Below are positions 25,421-33,868 of a DNA stretch of 64,000 nucleotides, piece after piece. The notes below the pieces were generated by a model. The model was not told where the DNA came from. It did no database searches and worked only from the letters and a program-made list of their open reading frames with translations. A program made the position numbers and the translations under genes. Each line of letters starts with the position of its first letter. Within the stretch, counting starts at the first letter, position 1. Origin of the DNA: Caulobacter segnis (GTDB lineage Bacteria; Pseudomonadota; Alphaproteobacteria; Caulobacterales; Caulobacteraceae); the NCBI RefSeq assembly GCF_019931575.1, contig NZ_CP082923.1, forward strand, positions 3,162,001 through 3,226,000, given 5' to 3'.

Positions 25421-26313
25421 GCCCCGACCAGGAGCGCGTCACGCGGCTCGGCGAGCGGGATCTCGTCGGCGTTCGCGGCCTCTTGCGCCAACAGGTGGGC
25501 TTCGAGGACGTCGAGGATCTTGCCGTCGACCTCGGCGTCGAACTTGCGGGCGAAGAGGTCGCCGCTCGCGATCAGGGCGGCGGCGTCCTGGGCCGTGAAG
25601 GTCCGGGGCCGCAGCTTGATGTGGCCGTCCGGGATCCAGTCGATCATCCGCTTGTCGTCATTGACGATCTGACCGTGCGGCGCGCCGTTCATCATCACCG
25701 TCTGGAAGAAGCCTTCGTCGGCGATGAAGGTGTTGCGATAGAAGGCCTTGAACCGCGCGGCGGCCGGGTCCCGGCAGGCGAACGCGCAGAAGGCGCGGCT
25801 GACCATCATCCACTGATTGCCGATATAGGGCTTGGCGCCGGCCAGGAACCGACGGGTCATGGGCGTCTCGACGATGCGACCGCCCAGCTCGACCACGTAC
25901 TTGCGCACCCGGTCCAGGGTGTCGGGCCGCGCGACGGCCTGGTCCAGCACCTTGATGAACTCCTGGCCGCGATGGCGCGCCAGGAAGGCCTTGATGTTCT
26001 TCTGGGTCATCAGCGGGAAGTCCTGGCCGCTGAGGTTGATGAACACCTCCCAGTCCGCGCCCATCTGCAGCAGCTTTTCCATGCCCCGCAGCTCGGCGTC
26101 GACCAGGCTGTAGCCGCCCCACAGCGCCTTGCGGCTCTCCAGGATCGCGGCGTTGGGATAGGGCTTCAGGAACGCCCGGATCTCGGCCTCCAGGGCCGGT
26201 CCCGCGTTCGCGTCGACATGGACGACGTAGTGGTTGTCCGGATCGTGGATAGCCTGGAAGAGCCGCTTGAATTGCTGAGGAAAGCGGTGAACCAGAAGAA
26301 GATAGGCGATCAA
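25417..26313 (-). CDS. Core-2/I-branching-type glycosyltransferase (GT14-like)
   Basis: A 298-aa protein. The start LIAYLLLVHRFPQQFKRLF and VVHVDANAG, LWGGYSLVDAELRGMEKLL, FINLSGQDFPL match bacterial GT14-like beta-1,6-N-acetylglucosaminyl/xylosyltransferases. TTG 26313 is preferred because GGAG lies 8 bases upstream and the family begins there; the frame remains open further upstream (26427) without homology. The acceptor is likely an envelope polysaccharide. No neighbouring glycan genes are present. Confidence 0.85.
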   Translation of the reverse strand: MIAYLLLVHRFPQQFKRLFQAIHDPDNHYVVHVDANAGPALEAEIRAFLKPYPNAAILESRKALWGGYSLVDAELRGMEKLLQMGADWEVFINLSGQDFPLMTQKNIKAFLARHRGQEFIKVLDQAVARPDTLDRVRKYVVELGGRIVETPMTRRFLAGAKPYIGNQWMMVSRAFCAFACRDPAAARFKAFYRNTFIADEGFFQTVMMNGAPHGQIVNDDKRMIDWIPDGHIKLRPRTFTAQDAAALIASGDLFARKFDAEVDGKILDVLEAHLLAQEAANADEIPLAEPRDALLVGA

Positions 26314-26457
26314 GCGAGCACTCCTGACGAGCCGCAGGCCTCGCGGCCGGCGACCTTCGTCGAATGGCGATGAAGAGGGGCCGGCCGGGGCCGGTGTCAC
26401 TGGACCTATCGCCGCGCGGCTCGACATCGAGGACGTCGAGGTCGCTCGGCGAGCCGG

Positions 26458-26562
26458 CTATTTCTTCCGGGGCAGCGCGCTCGCCAGGGTCGGCGCGGCG
26501 GCGGCGATCACCTTCGGCTTGACGGTCTTGGGCTTGCGGGTCTCACGATTGCCTTTGGACAA
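26458..26562 (-). CDS. Small basic conserved protein, 34 aa
   Basis: Starts at TTG 26562 just after GGAAGTCCG. It reads MSKGNRETRKPKTVKPKV followed by an Ala-rich part and a PRKK end. Many alphaproteobacteria encode a microprotein opening MSKGN-x-E-x-K/R-KPK-x-x-KPKV of this size; I recognise it by that pattern. The protein is strongly basic with no membrane segment. Function unknown. Confidence 0.7.
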   Translation of the reverse strand: MSKGNRETRKPKTVKPKVIAAAAPTLASALPRKK

Positions 26563-26861
26563 CGGACTTCCTTTGCGGACGGAACATCCCGCGCGCGCCA
26601 TCGCGCGGGCGAAAGCCCGGCGTGAGAGGCCGCGATCAGGATGTCTTGAGGCTGGAGCGCCAGCGGGCGTTTCGAAGGAACAAGGCGGCCCCCTTCATTC
26701 GGGGGCTTGGCGAGCTGTTCCGCGCGTTGGGCGGACCGCCAATGGCGCTTCGTAGCGCCTTGTCTTCACACTAGCACGTCACGGAGCCCGGCAGGGATAA
26801 ATCGCCGCCGGACCAAAGGGTCGCTCCCGGGAGGTCGTCCCGGGGGCGATCGTCGGTCGTC
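26563..26861. other. Gene-poor spacer before hpt end
   Basis: No supported gene. Near 26830-26852 the inverted pair CCCGGG/CCCGGG lies just beyond the hpt stop codon on the minus strand and could form its terminator, with CCCTTT after the stem. Confidence 0.35.
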
Positions 26862-27392
26862 CTAGTCCAGCGCGCCGATGTACGGCAGGCCCCGGCTCTT
26901 GCCTTCGTCGTCGAGGCCGTAGCCGACCAGGTAGCGCGCAGGGGCTTCCCAGGCGACGAAGTCCGGCTCCATGCCGCGATCCTTGGGCCAGGGCTTGCGG
27001 GCGAAAACGGCGGTCAGCACTTCGCTGGCGCCGGCGTCCTTGACCAGGCGGGCGGCTTCCGACAGCGACAGGCCAGTGTCGAAGACGTCGTCGACGACCA
27101 GGGCGCGGCGGCCGACCAGCGGGCGCTGCAGGTCGGCGCGGACCTCGCAGCGGCCCGTGCTCTTGCGCTCGTCGTGGTAGGAGGCCAGCCACAGGGCGTC
27201 GAACCGCACGTTGCGGCCGGCCTTGTAGAGGGCGCGGGTCAGGTCGGCGGCGAACCACAGGCCGCCGGTCAGCAGGCAGACCACGACGGTGTCGTCGTCG
27301 ATGCGCGGCGCGATGGCGTCAGCCAGCTTCTGGACCCGTTCGGCGATCTCGGCTTCCGAGATCAGGACTTCGGGTTGGATCTTGTCATTCAT
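26862..27392 (-). CDS. hpt: Hypoxanthine phosphoribosyltransferase
   Basis: A 176-aa purine-salvage enzyme making IMP/GMP from hypoxanthine or guanine and PRPP. The PRPP-binding motif reads RALVVDDVFDTGLSL, the upstream CLLTGGLWFAADL forms the first loop, and VGYGLDDEG is the base-contact segment. Start ATG 27392. Its first 8 bases overlap the end of the zinc-ribbon protein gene, suggesting a shared transcript. Confidence 0.92.
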   Translation of the reverse strand: MNDKIQPEVLISEAEIAERVQKLADAIAPRIDDDTVVVCLLTGGLWFAADLTRALYKAGRNVRFDALWLASYHDERKSTGRCEVRADLQRPLVGRRALVVDDVFDTGLSLSEAARLVKDAGASEVLTAVFARKPWPKDRGMEPDFVAWEAPARYLVGYGLDDEGKSRGLPYIGALD

Positions 27393-28329
27393 GATGCGCG
27401 GGTTCGTGAGAGGTCGGAGGGGAGGTTGCGTCCCCGCTCTCATGTCCCGGGGGTTCCTGTCCAGCCGCTTCGTGCTCGACGGGGGCGTCTTGAGCCCCAC
27501 GCAGCGACAATTCCGGTTCGGCGCCGTGCTCGTCCGGCTTCTTCAGGGCCGTTTTCACCGCCTTGGCCGCGCCCGGTTCGGTGGCGAAGCCGATCTGCAG
27601 ATCCTTGGCCGTGCGGGGTGGGTTCAGGAAGGTGATCGAGAAGTGGCGCACCTCGCCTGGCGGGATCTTGGCGTTGGCGGCGCCGGCCAGCTGACCGGCC
27701 ACGCGCTTCTCGTCCTTGTTGAGCAGTTCGACGCGCAGCGGCGGCGCGGTCACCTCATGCTCGGTGATGTTGCGGATCGTGCCGGTCACGGTCACGACGG
27801 CATGGCCGTCCTGCATCGAGGGCTGGGCCTTGATGCTGTCGCGATCGATCACCAGGCCGACGGTGTTCACCGGCAGGCCGACGGCGGCGTAGGCGCCCGC
27901 CGCGCCCGGCAGGATGCGCACCACGTCGATGCGGAAGATGAGGGCGGCCACGACGACCACCGCCATGGCGGCGGCCATGCCGGCCCAGATCACGCCGGTC
28001 GTGGTGGCCTCGCGCAGGCGGCGCTCGGCGTTGGCGCGGGCGCGGAAGACCTTGGGAAGCTCCTCGCCCGGCAGCGCGCTAACCGGGGGCTCCTCGGTTT
28101 CGGCGTCGCCAGCGGCGGCCGCGGCGGCGGCTTCGGGGTCCTGTTCCGCCCCCCCGGGCTGGCCGGCGAGGGAGGACGCCTCGGGAGCCTCGAACAGGTC
28201 TCCGGCCTCTTCGTTACGGGCGGTCCAGCGGTGACCGCACGACGCGCAACGCACGACGCGACCCGCCGCACCGACCTTCGAGTCGTCGACGAAATAGCGG
28301 CTGGCGCACTCCGGACAGGTCAGTATCAT
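27385..28329 (-). CDS. MJ0042-type zinc-ribbon, DUF3426-like membrane protein
   Basis: A 314-aa protein starting MILTCPECASRYFVDDSKVG ... VVRCASCGHRW, the four-cysteine MJ0042 finger. An acidic Ala-rich linker, one transmembrane helix (GVIWAGMAAAMAVVVVAALIF, about residues 110-130) and a periplasmic beta domain (VVTVTGTIRNITEHEV) follow, then a disordered His/Glu/Pro tail. The topology suggests a link between cytoplasm and periplasm. Divergent from ftsE by about 80 bp, a recurring neighbourhood in alphaproteobacteria. Confidence 0.85.
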   Translation of the reverse strand: MILTCPECASRYFVDDSKVGAAGRVVRCASCGHRWTARNEEAGDLFEAPEASSLAGQPGGAEQDPEAAAAAAAGDAETEEPPVSALPGEELPKVFRARANAERRLREATTTGVIWAGMAAAMAVVVVAALIFRIDVVRILPGAAGAYAAVGLPVNTVGLVIDRDSIKAQPSMQDGHAVVTVTGTIRNITEHEVTAPPLRVELLNKDEKRVAGQLAGAANAKIPPGEVRHFSITFLNPPRTAKDLQIGFATEPGAAKAVKTALKKPDEHGAEPELSLRGAQDAPVEHEAAGQEPPGHESGDATSPPTSHEPAHHE

Positions 28330-28411
28330 GGCCGCGAATCGAACGCTCCCCACTCACCCAATTGGGGTCGCTGATTTTAACTCTGATGTCCAGAAAGCCC
28401 AGTGACGCGCC

Positions 28412-29131
28412 TTGCGGATCGACACACAACAGGGCGATGACGCTCTACCGGTGGTCCGCTTCGAAGGCGTCTCGATGCGGTACGGGCGAGCGCCCGAAAC
28501 CCTAAGAGACATAAGCTTTTCCCTCGACCAGGGCTCGTTCCATTTCCTGACCGGCGCCTCGGGCGCGGGCAAGAGCTCGCTGCTCAAGCTGATCTACCTG
28601 GCCCATCGTGCGTCACGCGGTCGCGTCGAGCTGTTCGGCCGCGACGTGAGCCTGACCCACGCCTCCGACCTGCCGTTCCTGCGCCGGCGCATCGGGGTGG
28701 TGTTCCAGGAGTTCCGGCTGCTGGAGCACCTGTCGGTGTTCGACAACGCCGCCCTGCCCCTGCGCATCCTCAAGCGCAAGCCGGCGACCTATCGCGAGGA
28801 TGTCGCCGAACTGCTCAGCTGGGTGGGCCTGGGCGACCGCATGCACGCTCTGCCCGCCACCCTGTCGGGCGGCGAGAAGCAGCGCCTGGCCATCGCCCGC
28901 GCCGTCGTCGACCGTCCCGACGTGCTGCTGGCCGACGAGCCGACCGGCAATGTCGATCCGGCCATGTCGCTGCGCCTGCTGCGGCTGTTCGTCGAGCTGA
29001 ACCGTCTGGGCACCACCATCCTGATCGCCACCCACGACGAGGAGCTGGTCGCCCGCGCCGCCCGTCCGACCCTGCACCTGGAACAAGGCCGCCTGGTCGC
29101 TCCGGCGCGCGCCCCGAGGGAGGGACCATGA
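28412..29131 (+). CDS. ftsE: Cell division ATP-binding protein FtsE
   Basis: ABC ATPase that with FtsX controls septal peptidoglycan hydrolases. Walker A GASGAGKSS, the Q-loop VVFQEFRLLEHLSVFDN, signature LSGGEKQRLAIARA, Walker B VLLADEPTGNVDP and switch His (IATHDEE) are intact. The start is uncertain: TTG 28412 gives 239 aa, while GTG 28451 gives the more usual short N-terminus (VVRFEGVSMRYG). It overlaps ftsX by 4 bp. Confidence 0.93.
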   Translation: MRIDTQQGDDALPVVRFEGVSMRYGRAPETLRDISFSLDQGSFHFLTGASGAGKSSLLKLIYLAHRASRGRVELFGRDVSLTHASDLPFLRRRIGVVFQEFRLLEHLSVFDNAALPLRILKRKPATYREDVAELLSWVGLGDRMHALPATLSGGEKQRLAIARAVVDRPDVLLADEPTGNVDPAMSLRLLRLFVELNRLGTTILIATHDEELVARAARPTLHLEQGRLVAPARAPREGP

Positions 29132-30021
29132 GCGAGTTCTTCCAGGTCGCCCGCTGGAAGCCCGGCCCGCTGCTGCCGCCGCGCGACAGCCGCGACGGGG
29201 CGCTGGTCTTCGTGGTGGCGGTGCTGTGCTTCCTGGCCTGCCTGACCGCCTTCGCGGCCCTGGCCGCCAATCGCGCCGCCCACGGCTGGACCGCCCAGCT
29301 GACCGGCTCGGCCACCGTGGTCGTCCGCGCTCGCGCCAACGAGACGCCCGACAGCGCCGCCGCCCGCGCCGCCGAGACCCTGGCCGGGATCAAGGGCGTG
29401 GTCGAGGCCCAGGCCCTGACCCGCGAGAAGGCCGAGGCCTTGCTGGAGCCGTGGATCGGCAAGGAGGCGCTGGTCGACGAGCTGCCGACGCCGCGCCTGG
29501 TCACCCTGGACCTGGATCCCAAGGCCCCGCCGACCGCGCAGACCCTGGACAAGGCCCTGAAGTCGGCCGGCGTCGACGCCACGGTGGACGACCACAGCCG
29601 CTGGATCGCCGACATCGAGCGCGCCGCCAACCTGGCGCGGCTGGCGGCCCTCGGCGTCTTCGCCCTGATCGCCGCGGCGACGGCGGCGGTGATCGCCTTC
29701 GCGACGCGAGCGGGCCTGGCCGCCCGGCGCGACGTGATCGAGGTGCTGCACTTCTCCGGGGCCGAGCAGGGCTTTATCGCCGCCCTGTTCCAGAACCGCT
29801 TCGCGACCATGGGCGCGCTGGCGGGCTTGCTGGGCGGCGCGAGCGCGGCCATCATCGGCGCGGTCGCGCGCTATTTCGGCGGCGGCGCGGGGTTCGCGCC
29901 GTTGCTGCCCTTGGCCTGGATCGATCTGGCGGCCGCCCTGCCCGCGCCGGTGATCGCCGCCCTGATCGCCGGCCTCTCGGCCCGCCTGGCGGCGTCGCGC
30001 ATCGTGGGGGAGATGCCGTGA
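29128..30021 (+). CDS. ftsX: Cell division permease FtsX
   Basis: A 297-aa membrane protein with the FtsX topology: N-terminal helix (ALVFVVAVLCFLACLTAFAAL), a periplasmic domain of about 120 residues with the ALTREKAEALLEPWIG segment, and three C-terminal helices. The cytosolic RRDVIEVLHFSGAEQGFIAALFQNRF is a hallmark. Overlaps with ftsE (ATGA) and the YdcF-like gene (GTGA) show tight translational coupling. Confidence 0.93.
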   Translation: MSEFFQVARWKPGPLLPPRDSRDGALVFVVAVLCFLACLTAFAALAANRAAHGWTAQLTGSATVVVRARANETPDSAAARAAETLAGIKGVVEAQALTREKAEALLEPWIGKEALVDELPTPRLVTLDLDPKAPPTAQTLDKALKSAGVDATVDDHSRWIADIERAANLARLAALGVFALIAAATAAVIAFATRAGLAARRDVIEVLHFSGAEQGFIAALFQNRFATMGALAGLLGGASAAIIGAVARYFGGGAGFAPLLPLAWIDLAAALPAPVIAALIAGLSARLAASRIVGEMP

Positions 30022-30641
30022 AGAGCTTGGCGGCGCTGCTGATCGCGCTGATGATCTGGGGCCTCGGCCTCCTGGCCTTCACCGGACGGGTGGACCAGTC
30101 GACGCCCGCCCCCGAACCGCCCACCGCCGACGGCGTCGTCGTGCTGACCGGAGCCTCCAACGTTCGCCTGGAGGCCGCCACCCGGCTGCTGGAGGAAGGC
30201 AAAGGCAAGCGCCTGCTGATCTCGGGCGTCAACCGCGAGGCCACCCGCGCCGACGTCCAGACCGTCACCCGGGCCGTCAAGCCGATCTATGACTGCTGCG
30301 TGGACCTGGGCTTCGCCGCCGCCAACACCGTGGGCAACGCCCTGGAGACGGCCGAGTGGGCCAAGTCGAAGGACTACAAGAGCCTGATCGTGGTCACGGC
30401 CGACTATCACATGCCGCGCTCGATGCTGGAGCTCGACGCCGCCATGCCGGGCGTGAAGCTCTATTCGTATCCGGTGAAGACCGATCTCAACGCCCGCCGC
30501 TGGTGGAAGACCTCGCTCAGCGCCCGGCGAATGATCGTGGAATACTGCAAGTACCTGGCGATCCTGGGCCGCGAAGCGTTCCTGGGCCTGGGTCCGAAGG
30601 ACAAAGACAAGGCCGCCCCGGCGGCGAAGGAAGCCTCTTGA
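30018..30641 (+). CDS. YdcF/ElyC-like DUF218 protein
   Basis: A 207-aa protein with an N-terminal membrane anchor (SLAALLIALMIWGLGLLAF) and a DUF218 domain: DGVVVLTGASNVRLEAATRLLEEG, LLISGVN, NTVGNALETAEWA and VVTADYHMPRSMLEL. Related ElyC acts in envelope polymer metabolism through undecaprenyl-phosphate. GTG start overlapping ftsX; TTGA overlap with plsC. Position between division and lipid genes supports an envelope role. Confidence 0.88.
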   Translation: MKSLAALLIALMIWGLGLLAFTGRVDQSTPAPEPPTADGVVVLTGASNVRLEAATRLLEEGKGKRLLISGVNREATRADVQTVTRAVKPIYDCCVDLGFAAANTVGNALETAEWAKSKDYKSLIVVTADYHMPRSMLELDAAMPGVKLYSYPVKTDLNARRWWKTSLSARRMIVEYCKYLAILGREAFLGLGPKDKDKAAPAAKEAS

Positions 30642-31348
30642 TCTATCTGCGTTCGTTCCTGTTCCAGCTGTTCTTCTGGCTGTGGTCGGCGGCCTGGGCG
30701 ATCGGCATGGTCGTCACCTTCCCCCTGCCCCGCGCCGCCAACACCTGGTGCCTGGCGACCTGGTCCAAGGGGCTTATCGTCGCCCTGCGCGTGATGGCGG
30801 GCATCAAGGTCGAGGTCCGCGGCCAGCAATACCGCCCGACCGGCCCGGCCCTGGTCGCGGCCAAGCACCAGTCGATGTTCGACGTCTTCAGCCAGTTCGC
30901 CCTGCTGCCCGACGCCTGCTTCGTGATGAAGAAGGAGCTGCTGATGGTGCCGCTCTTCGGTTGGCACGGCGTGAAGGCCGGCATGATCGTCGTCGATCGC
31001 GGCGGCCACTCGGCCGCGCTGAAGAAGCTGGTCCGCGACGCCGTCGAGCGCATGCGGGAGACGCGGCAGGTGGTGATCTTCCCGGAAGGCACCCGCGGCG
31101 ACGTCGGTCAGCCCGGCGACTACAAGCCCGGCATCGCGGCCCTGTACCGCGAACTGGACATGCCGGTGACGCCCCTGGCGCTGAACTGCGGCGTCCATTG
31201 GAACAAGGGCTTCCTGCGCAAGCCCGGCACGATCGTCTTCGAATATCTCGAGCCCATTCCCGCCGGCCTGAAGCGCGGCGAGTTCATGCGCGAACTGCAG
31301 ACGCGGATCGACACCGCGACCAAGGCGCTGGAGGACGAGGGGCTTTAA
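30638..31348 (+). CDS. plsC: 1-acyl-sn-glycerol-3-phosphate acyltransferase (PlsC)
   Basis: A 236-aa enzyme making phosphatidic acid. It has an N-terminal membrane segment, the catalytic AAKHQSMFD (HX4D) motif near residue 73, the VVDRGG element, and FPEGTRGDVG for substrate binding. TTG start overlapping the YdcF stop. As the last gene of the ftsE-ftsX-ydcF-plsC run it ends 4 bp into the convergent ChaC-like gene. An organism may carry other PlsC paralogues. Confidence 0.92.
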   Translation: MIYLRSFLFQLFFWLWSAAWAIGMVVTFPLPRAANTWCLATWSKGLIVALRVMAGIKVEVRGQQYRPTGPALVAAKHQSMFDVFSQFALLPDACFVMKKELLMVPLFGWHGVKAGMIVVDRGGHSAALKKLVRDAVERMRETRQVVIFPEGTRGDVGQPGDYKPGIAALYRELDMPVTPLALNCGVHWNKGFLRKPGTIVFEYLEPIPAGLKRGEFMRELQTRIDTATKALEDEGL

Positions 31349-31893
31349 GACGTCTCGATCGCCTCGACCATCTTCAGCAGCTTCTCCATGGCGTGGTCGC
31401 GCACGCCGTCTTCGCGCAGATGCATGACCAGGTCGCGGAGATAGTCGATGTTGGGGCCGGACAGGCCCGTCGCGCCGGCGATCAGCTGGGCCTGCTGGTC
31501 CAGGGTCAACGCCCCGGCCCACTGGCTGTGCTTCATGTCCGAGAGGAAGACCAAGGCCTGCGCCTTTCCATTTCCGTCGACCTTCACGTCGCGCCAGGTC
31601 TCGAAATAGGTCTCGGTCGGCTGTTCGCGTTCGCGCAGATAGGCGTAGACGTCGTCCCACGCGGACGCCGCCACGCGATAGGCCATGCCGCGCACCGCGC
31701 CGCCGGGGGCCAGGCCCAGCACCAGGCCGGGGCGCTCGTAGGTGCCGCGATGATGCACCGAATAGATGCAGAAGGCCCGCCGCCGGCCGTGGAGCACGGC
31801 GGTTCTTCGGTCTATGAACGGGAACCCGGGCCGCCACATCAGCGATCCGTATCCGAATACCCAGCGATCCTCGCCGCCGCCCTCTAAGCTCAT
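31345..31893 (-). CDS. ChaC-type gamma-glutamylcyclotransferase
   Basis: A 182-aa protein that should cleave glutathione to 5-oxoproline and Cys-Gly. WVFGYGSLMWRPGF is the substrate-binding YGSL motif, followed by LVLGLAPGGAVRGMAYRV and the acidic YLREREQPTETY segment where the catalytic Glu sits. The ATG at 31893 is preferred over GTG 31896. Its start region faces the DUF2125 gene with about 30 bp between them. Confidence 0.9.
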   Translation of the reverse strand: MSLEGGGEDRWVFGYGSLMWRPGFPFIDRRTAVLHGRRRAFCIYSVHHRGTYERPGLVLGLAPGGAVRGMAYRVAASAWDDVYAYLREREQPTETYFETWRDVKVDGNGKAQALVFLSDMKHSQWAGALTLDQQAQLIAGATGLSGPNIDYLRDLVMHLREDGVRDHAMEKLLKMVEAIETS

Positions 31894-31922
31894 CACCGAT
31901 CCCGACTGGACGCGCCCTTTAC

Positions 31923-32933
31923 ATGACCCATAACGACGCCGCCTCGTCCCGCAAAGCCCGGCGCAGCCGTCTGTTCACGCCTTTCGTCCTCGCCGCCCTC
32001 GTGGCGGGCGGTTGGAGCTACGGCTGGTTCTGGCTGCGCGGCCAGGCCGAGCAGCGGATGGACGAGCAGGCGGCGGACCTGAAGTCGCGCGGTTACGACC
32101 TGTCCTGGAGCGCCCGGACCTTTCACGGCTTCCCGTTCCGGATGAACGTCGACCTGGCCGACGCCCGCGTCGCCGAGCCGACCGGCTGGGCCGTCCGCGC
32201 GCCGGTGCTGAAGGGCGAAGCCGAGATCTTCGACCTGACCCACTGGGTGCTGGTCGCCGAGCGGGGCGTCGTCCTGACCCGCCCCGAGGCCGGCGATGTG
32301 ACGATCACCGGCCAGGCGCTGCGGGCCAGCATCTCGCACGTCTCGGAATATCCGCCGCGCGTCTCGGTCGAGGGCGCCAAGCTGATCTTCGTCCCGGCGC
32401 CGAGCGCCAAGCCGTTCGAACTGGTCTCGGCCGAGGACATGCAGCTGCACCTGCGCGCCGGCCCCGACGACCAGGGCGCGATCTTCTTCAAGGCCGGCGG
32501 CGCCAAGACCGCCTTCACGGGCCTCTTGGGCCGCATCGCCCAGGACAAGACCGCGTCGATGGTCCTGGAGACGCGGCTGTCGCACGTCTCGTACCTGCGG
32601 GGCCGCAACTGGGAGGCGGCGGTTAAGCGCTGGAGCCAGGCCGGCGGCCAGATCACCCTGCAGCAGAGCCAGATCCTGGCCGGCGACGCCGTGGGCAAAG
32701 CCAAGTCCGGCGTGCTGTCGGTCGACGACCGGGGCCGCGTGACCGGCTCGTTGAACGTGGCGATCAAGGAGCGCCCCGACCTGTCCCAGCCGATCCGGAC
32801 GCCGGAGCAGGCCGTGGCCGCCGCCGCCCAGGCCATCGGCCAGGAGCCGGTGATCGAGGCGGACCTCAACTTCCGCAACGGCCGCACGATGCTGGGGCTG
32901 TTCGACACCGGGCCGGCGCCGACCGTGTATTGA
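31923..32933 (+). CDS. DUF2125 family envelope protein
   Basis: A 336-aa protein with an N-terminal anchor (FTPFVLAALVAGGWSYGWFWL) and a long beta-rich periplasmic region. The segment LKSRGYDLSWSARTFHGFPFRMNVDLADA is characteristic of DUF2125, an alphaproteobacterial family of unknown function possibly related to lipid-bridge proteins such as AsmA. That relation is inference. Alone upstream of the aromatic amino acid cluster. Confidence 0.85.
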   Translation: MTHNDAASSRKARRSRLFTPFVLAALVAGGWSYGWFWLRGQAEQRMDEQAADLKSRGYDLSWSARTFHGFPFRMNVDLADARVAEPTGWAVRAPVLKGEAEIFDLTHWVLVAERGVVLTRPEAGDVTITGQALRASISHVSEYPPRVSVEGAKLIFVPAPSAKPFELVSAEDMQLHLRAGPDDQGAIFFKAGGAKTAFTGLLGRIAQDKTASMVLETRLSHVSYLRGRNWEAAVKRWSQAGGQITLQQSQILAGDAVGKAKSGVLSVDDRGRVTGSLNVAIKERPDLSQPIRTPEQAVAAAAQAIGQEPVIEADLNFRNGRTMLGLFDTGPAPTVY

Positions 32934-33037
32934 TCGACCACAGATCTCTCGAAACGCAATTTTCTTCCCCGCGAGGGCTGGCTATTGCGTGTTCGGCGGC
33001 AAAGACTATGGTCCCGCCTCCAATTTCGGGGAAGAAC

Positions 33038-33838
33038 ATGGGCAGCGACGCGACGGCCGCCACGCCGTCTCTCGAAGAGGTCCGATGGCGGCTCGACGCC
33101 ATCGACACTGAACTCCTGAAGCTGCTGGACGAACGCGCCAGCCTGGCCGGCGCGGTCGCGGCCGCCAAGCGCGCCTCGGGCGACACGGGCTTTGGCCTGC
33201 GCCCCGGCCGCGAGGCCCAGATCGTCCGCAAGCTGCTCGAAACCCCACGCGACGGCGCCTCCGACGCCCTGGTCATCCGCATCTGGCGCGAGATCATGGC
33301 CGACAACCTGGCGCGCCAGGGCCCATACCAGTTGAGCGTCTTCGGCGGCCGCGATGCGGCTCGCGCCGTCGAGCTGACCCGCCTGCGCTTCGGCACGGCG
33401 CCGCGCCTCTCCGTCGCCCCCACCGCCCAGGACGCCCTGGCCGTCGCCCGCGCCCCCTGGGGCGTGGCCGTCCTGCCGCTGGCGTCTGAGACGCCCTGGT
33501 GGGGTCGCCTGCTGGCCGAACCCAAGCTGAAGGTCTTCGCCGCCCTGCCCTGCCTGTCTCGCTGGGGATCGCAGGCCGCCCTGGCCGTGGCCGAGGTCGA
33601 GGTTGAGCCCACCGGCGGCGACCAGACCTTCTGGGTCACCGACTCGCCCAAGAGCACGGCCGCCATCGTCGAGGCCCTGGGCCAGGACGGCGTCGCCGCC
33701 GAGCAGATCGCCGAGGCCGGCGGCCTGAAGCTGTTCTCGCTGTCGGGCTTCTTCCAGTCGGAAGACGAGCGCCTGGCCCGCGCGCCGGGCCAGCTGACTG
33801 GCGTCATCGGGGCTGCGCCCGAGCAGTTCGACGTGTAA
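33038..33838 (+). CDS. Chorismate mutase (AroQ-type) with long atypical C-terminal region
   Basis: A 266-aa protein. Residues 12-95 form an AroQ mutase: VRWRLDAIDTELLKLLDERASLAGAVAAAK, then GREAQIVRKLL and IWREIMADN, which supply the active-site Arg/Lys/Asp/Glu set. It converts chorismate to prephenate. The remaining 170 residues hold WGVAVLPLASETPWWGRLL, resembling the YGVVPIENS-x-EG segment of prephenate dehydratase, but without its catalytic TSRF. So the protein looks like a P-protein whose dehydratase half is decayed or repurposed. GGGGAAG precedes the ATG. First gene of the cluster. Confidence 0.88.
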   Translation: MGSDATAATPSLEEVRWRLDAIDTELLKLLDERASLAGAVAAAKRASGDTGFGLRPGREAQIVRKLLETPRDGASDALVIRIWREIMADNLARQGPYQLSVFGGRDAARAVELTRLRFGTAPRLSVAPTAQDALAVARAPWGVAVLPLASETPWWGRLLAEPKLKVFAALPCLSRWGSQAALAVAEVEVEPTGGDQTFWVTDSPKSTAAIVEALGQDGVAAEQIAEAGGLKLFSLSGFFQSEDERLARAPGQLTGVIGAAPEQFDV

Positions 33839-33868
33839 GAGACGCCCGTTCGTTAGCCGAGTACTTCG

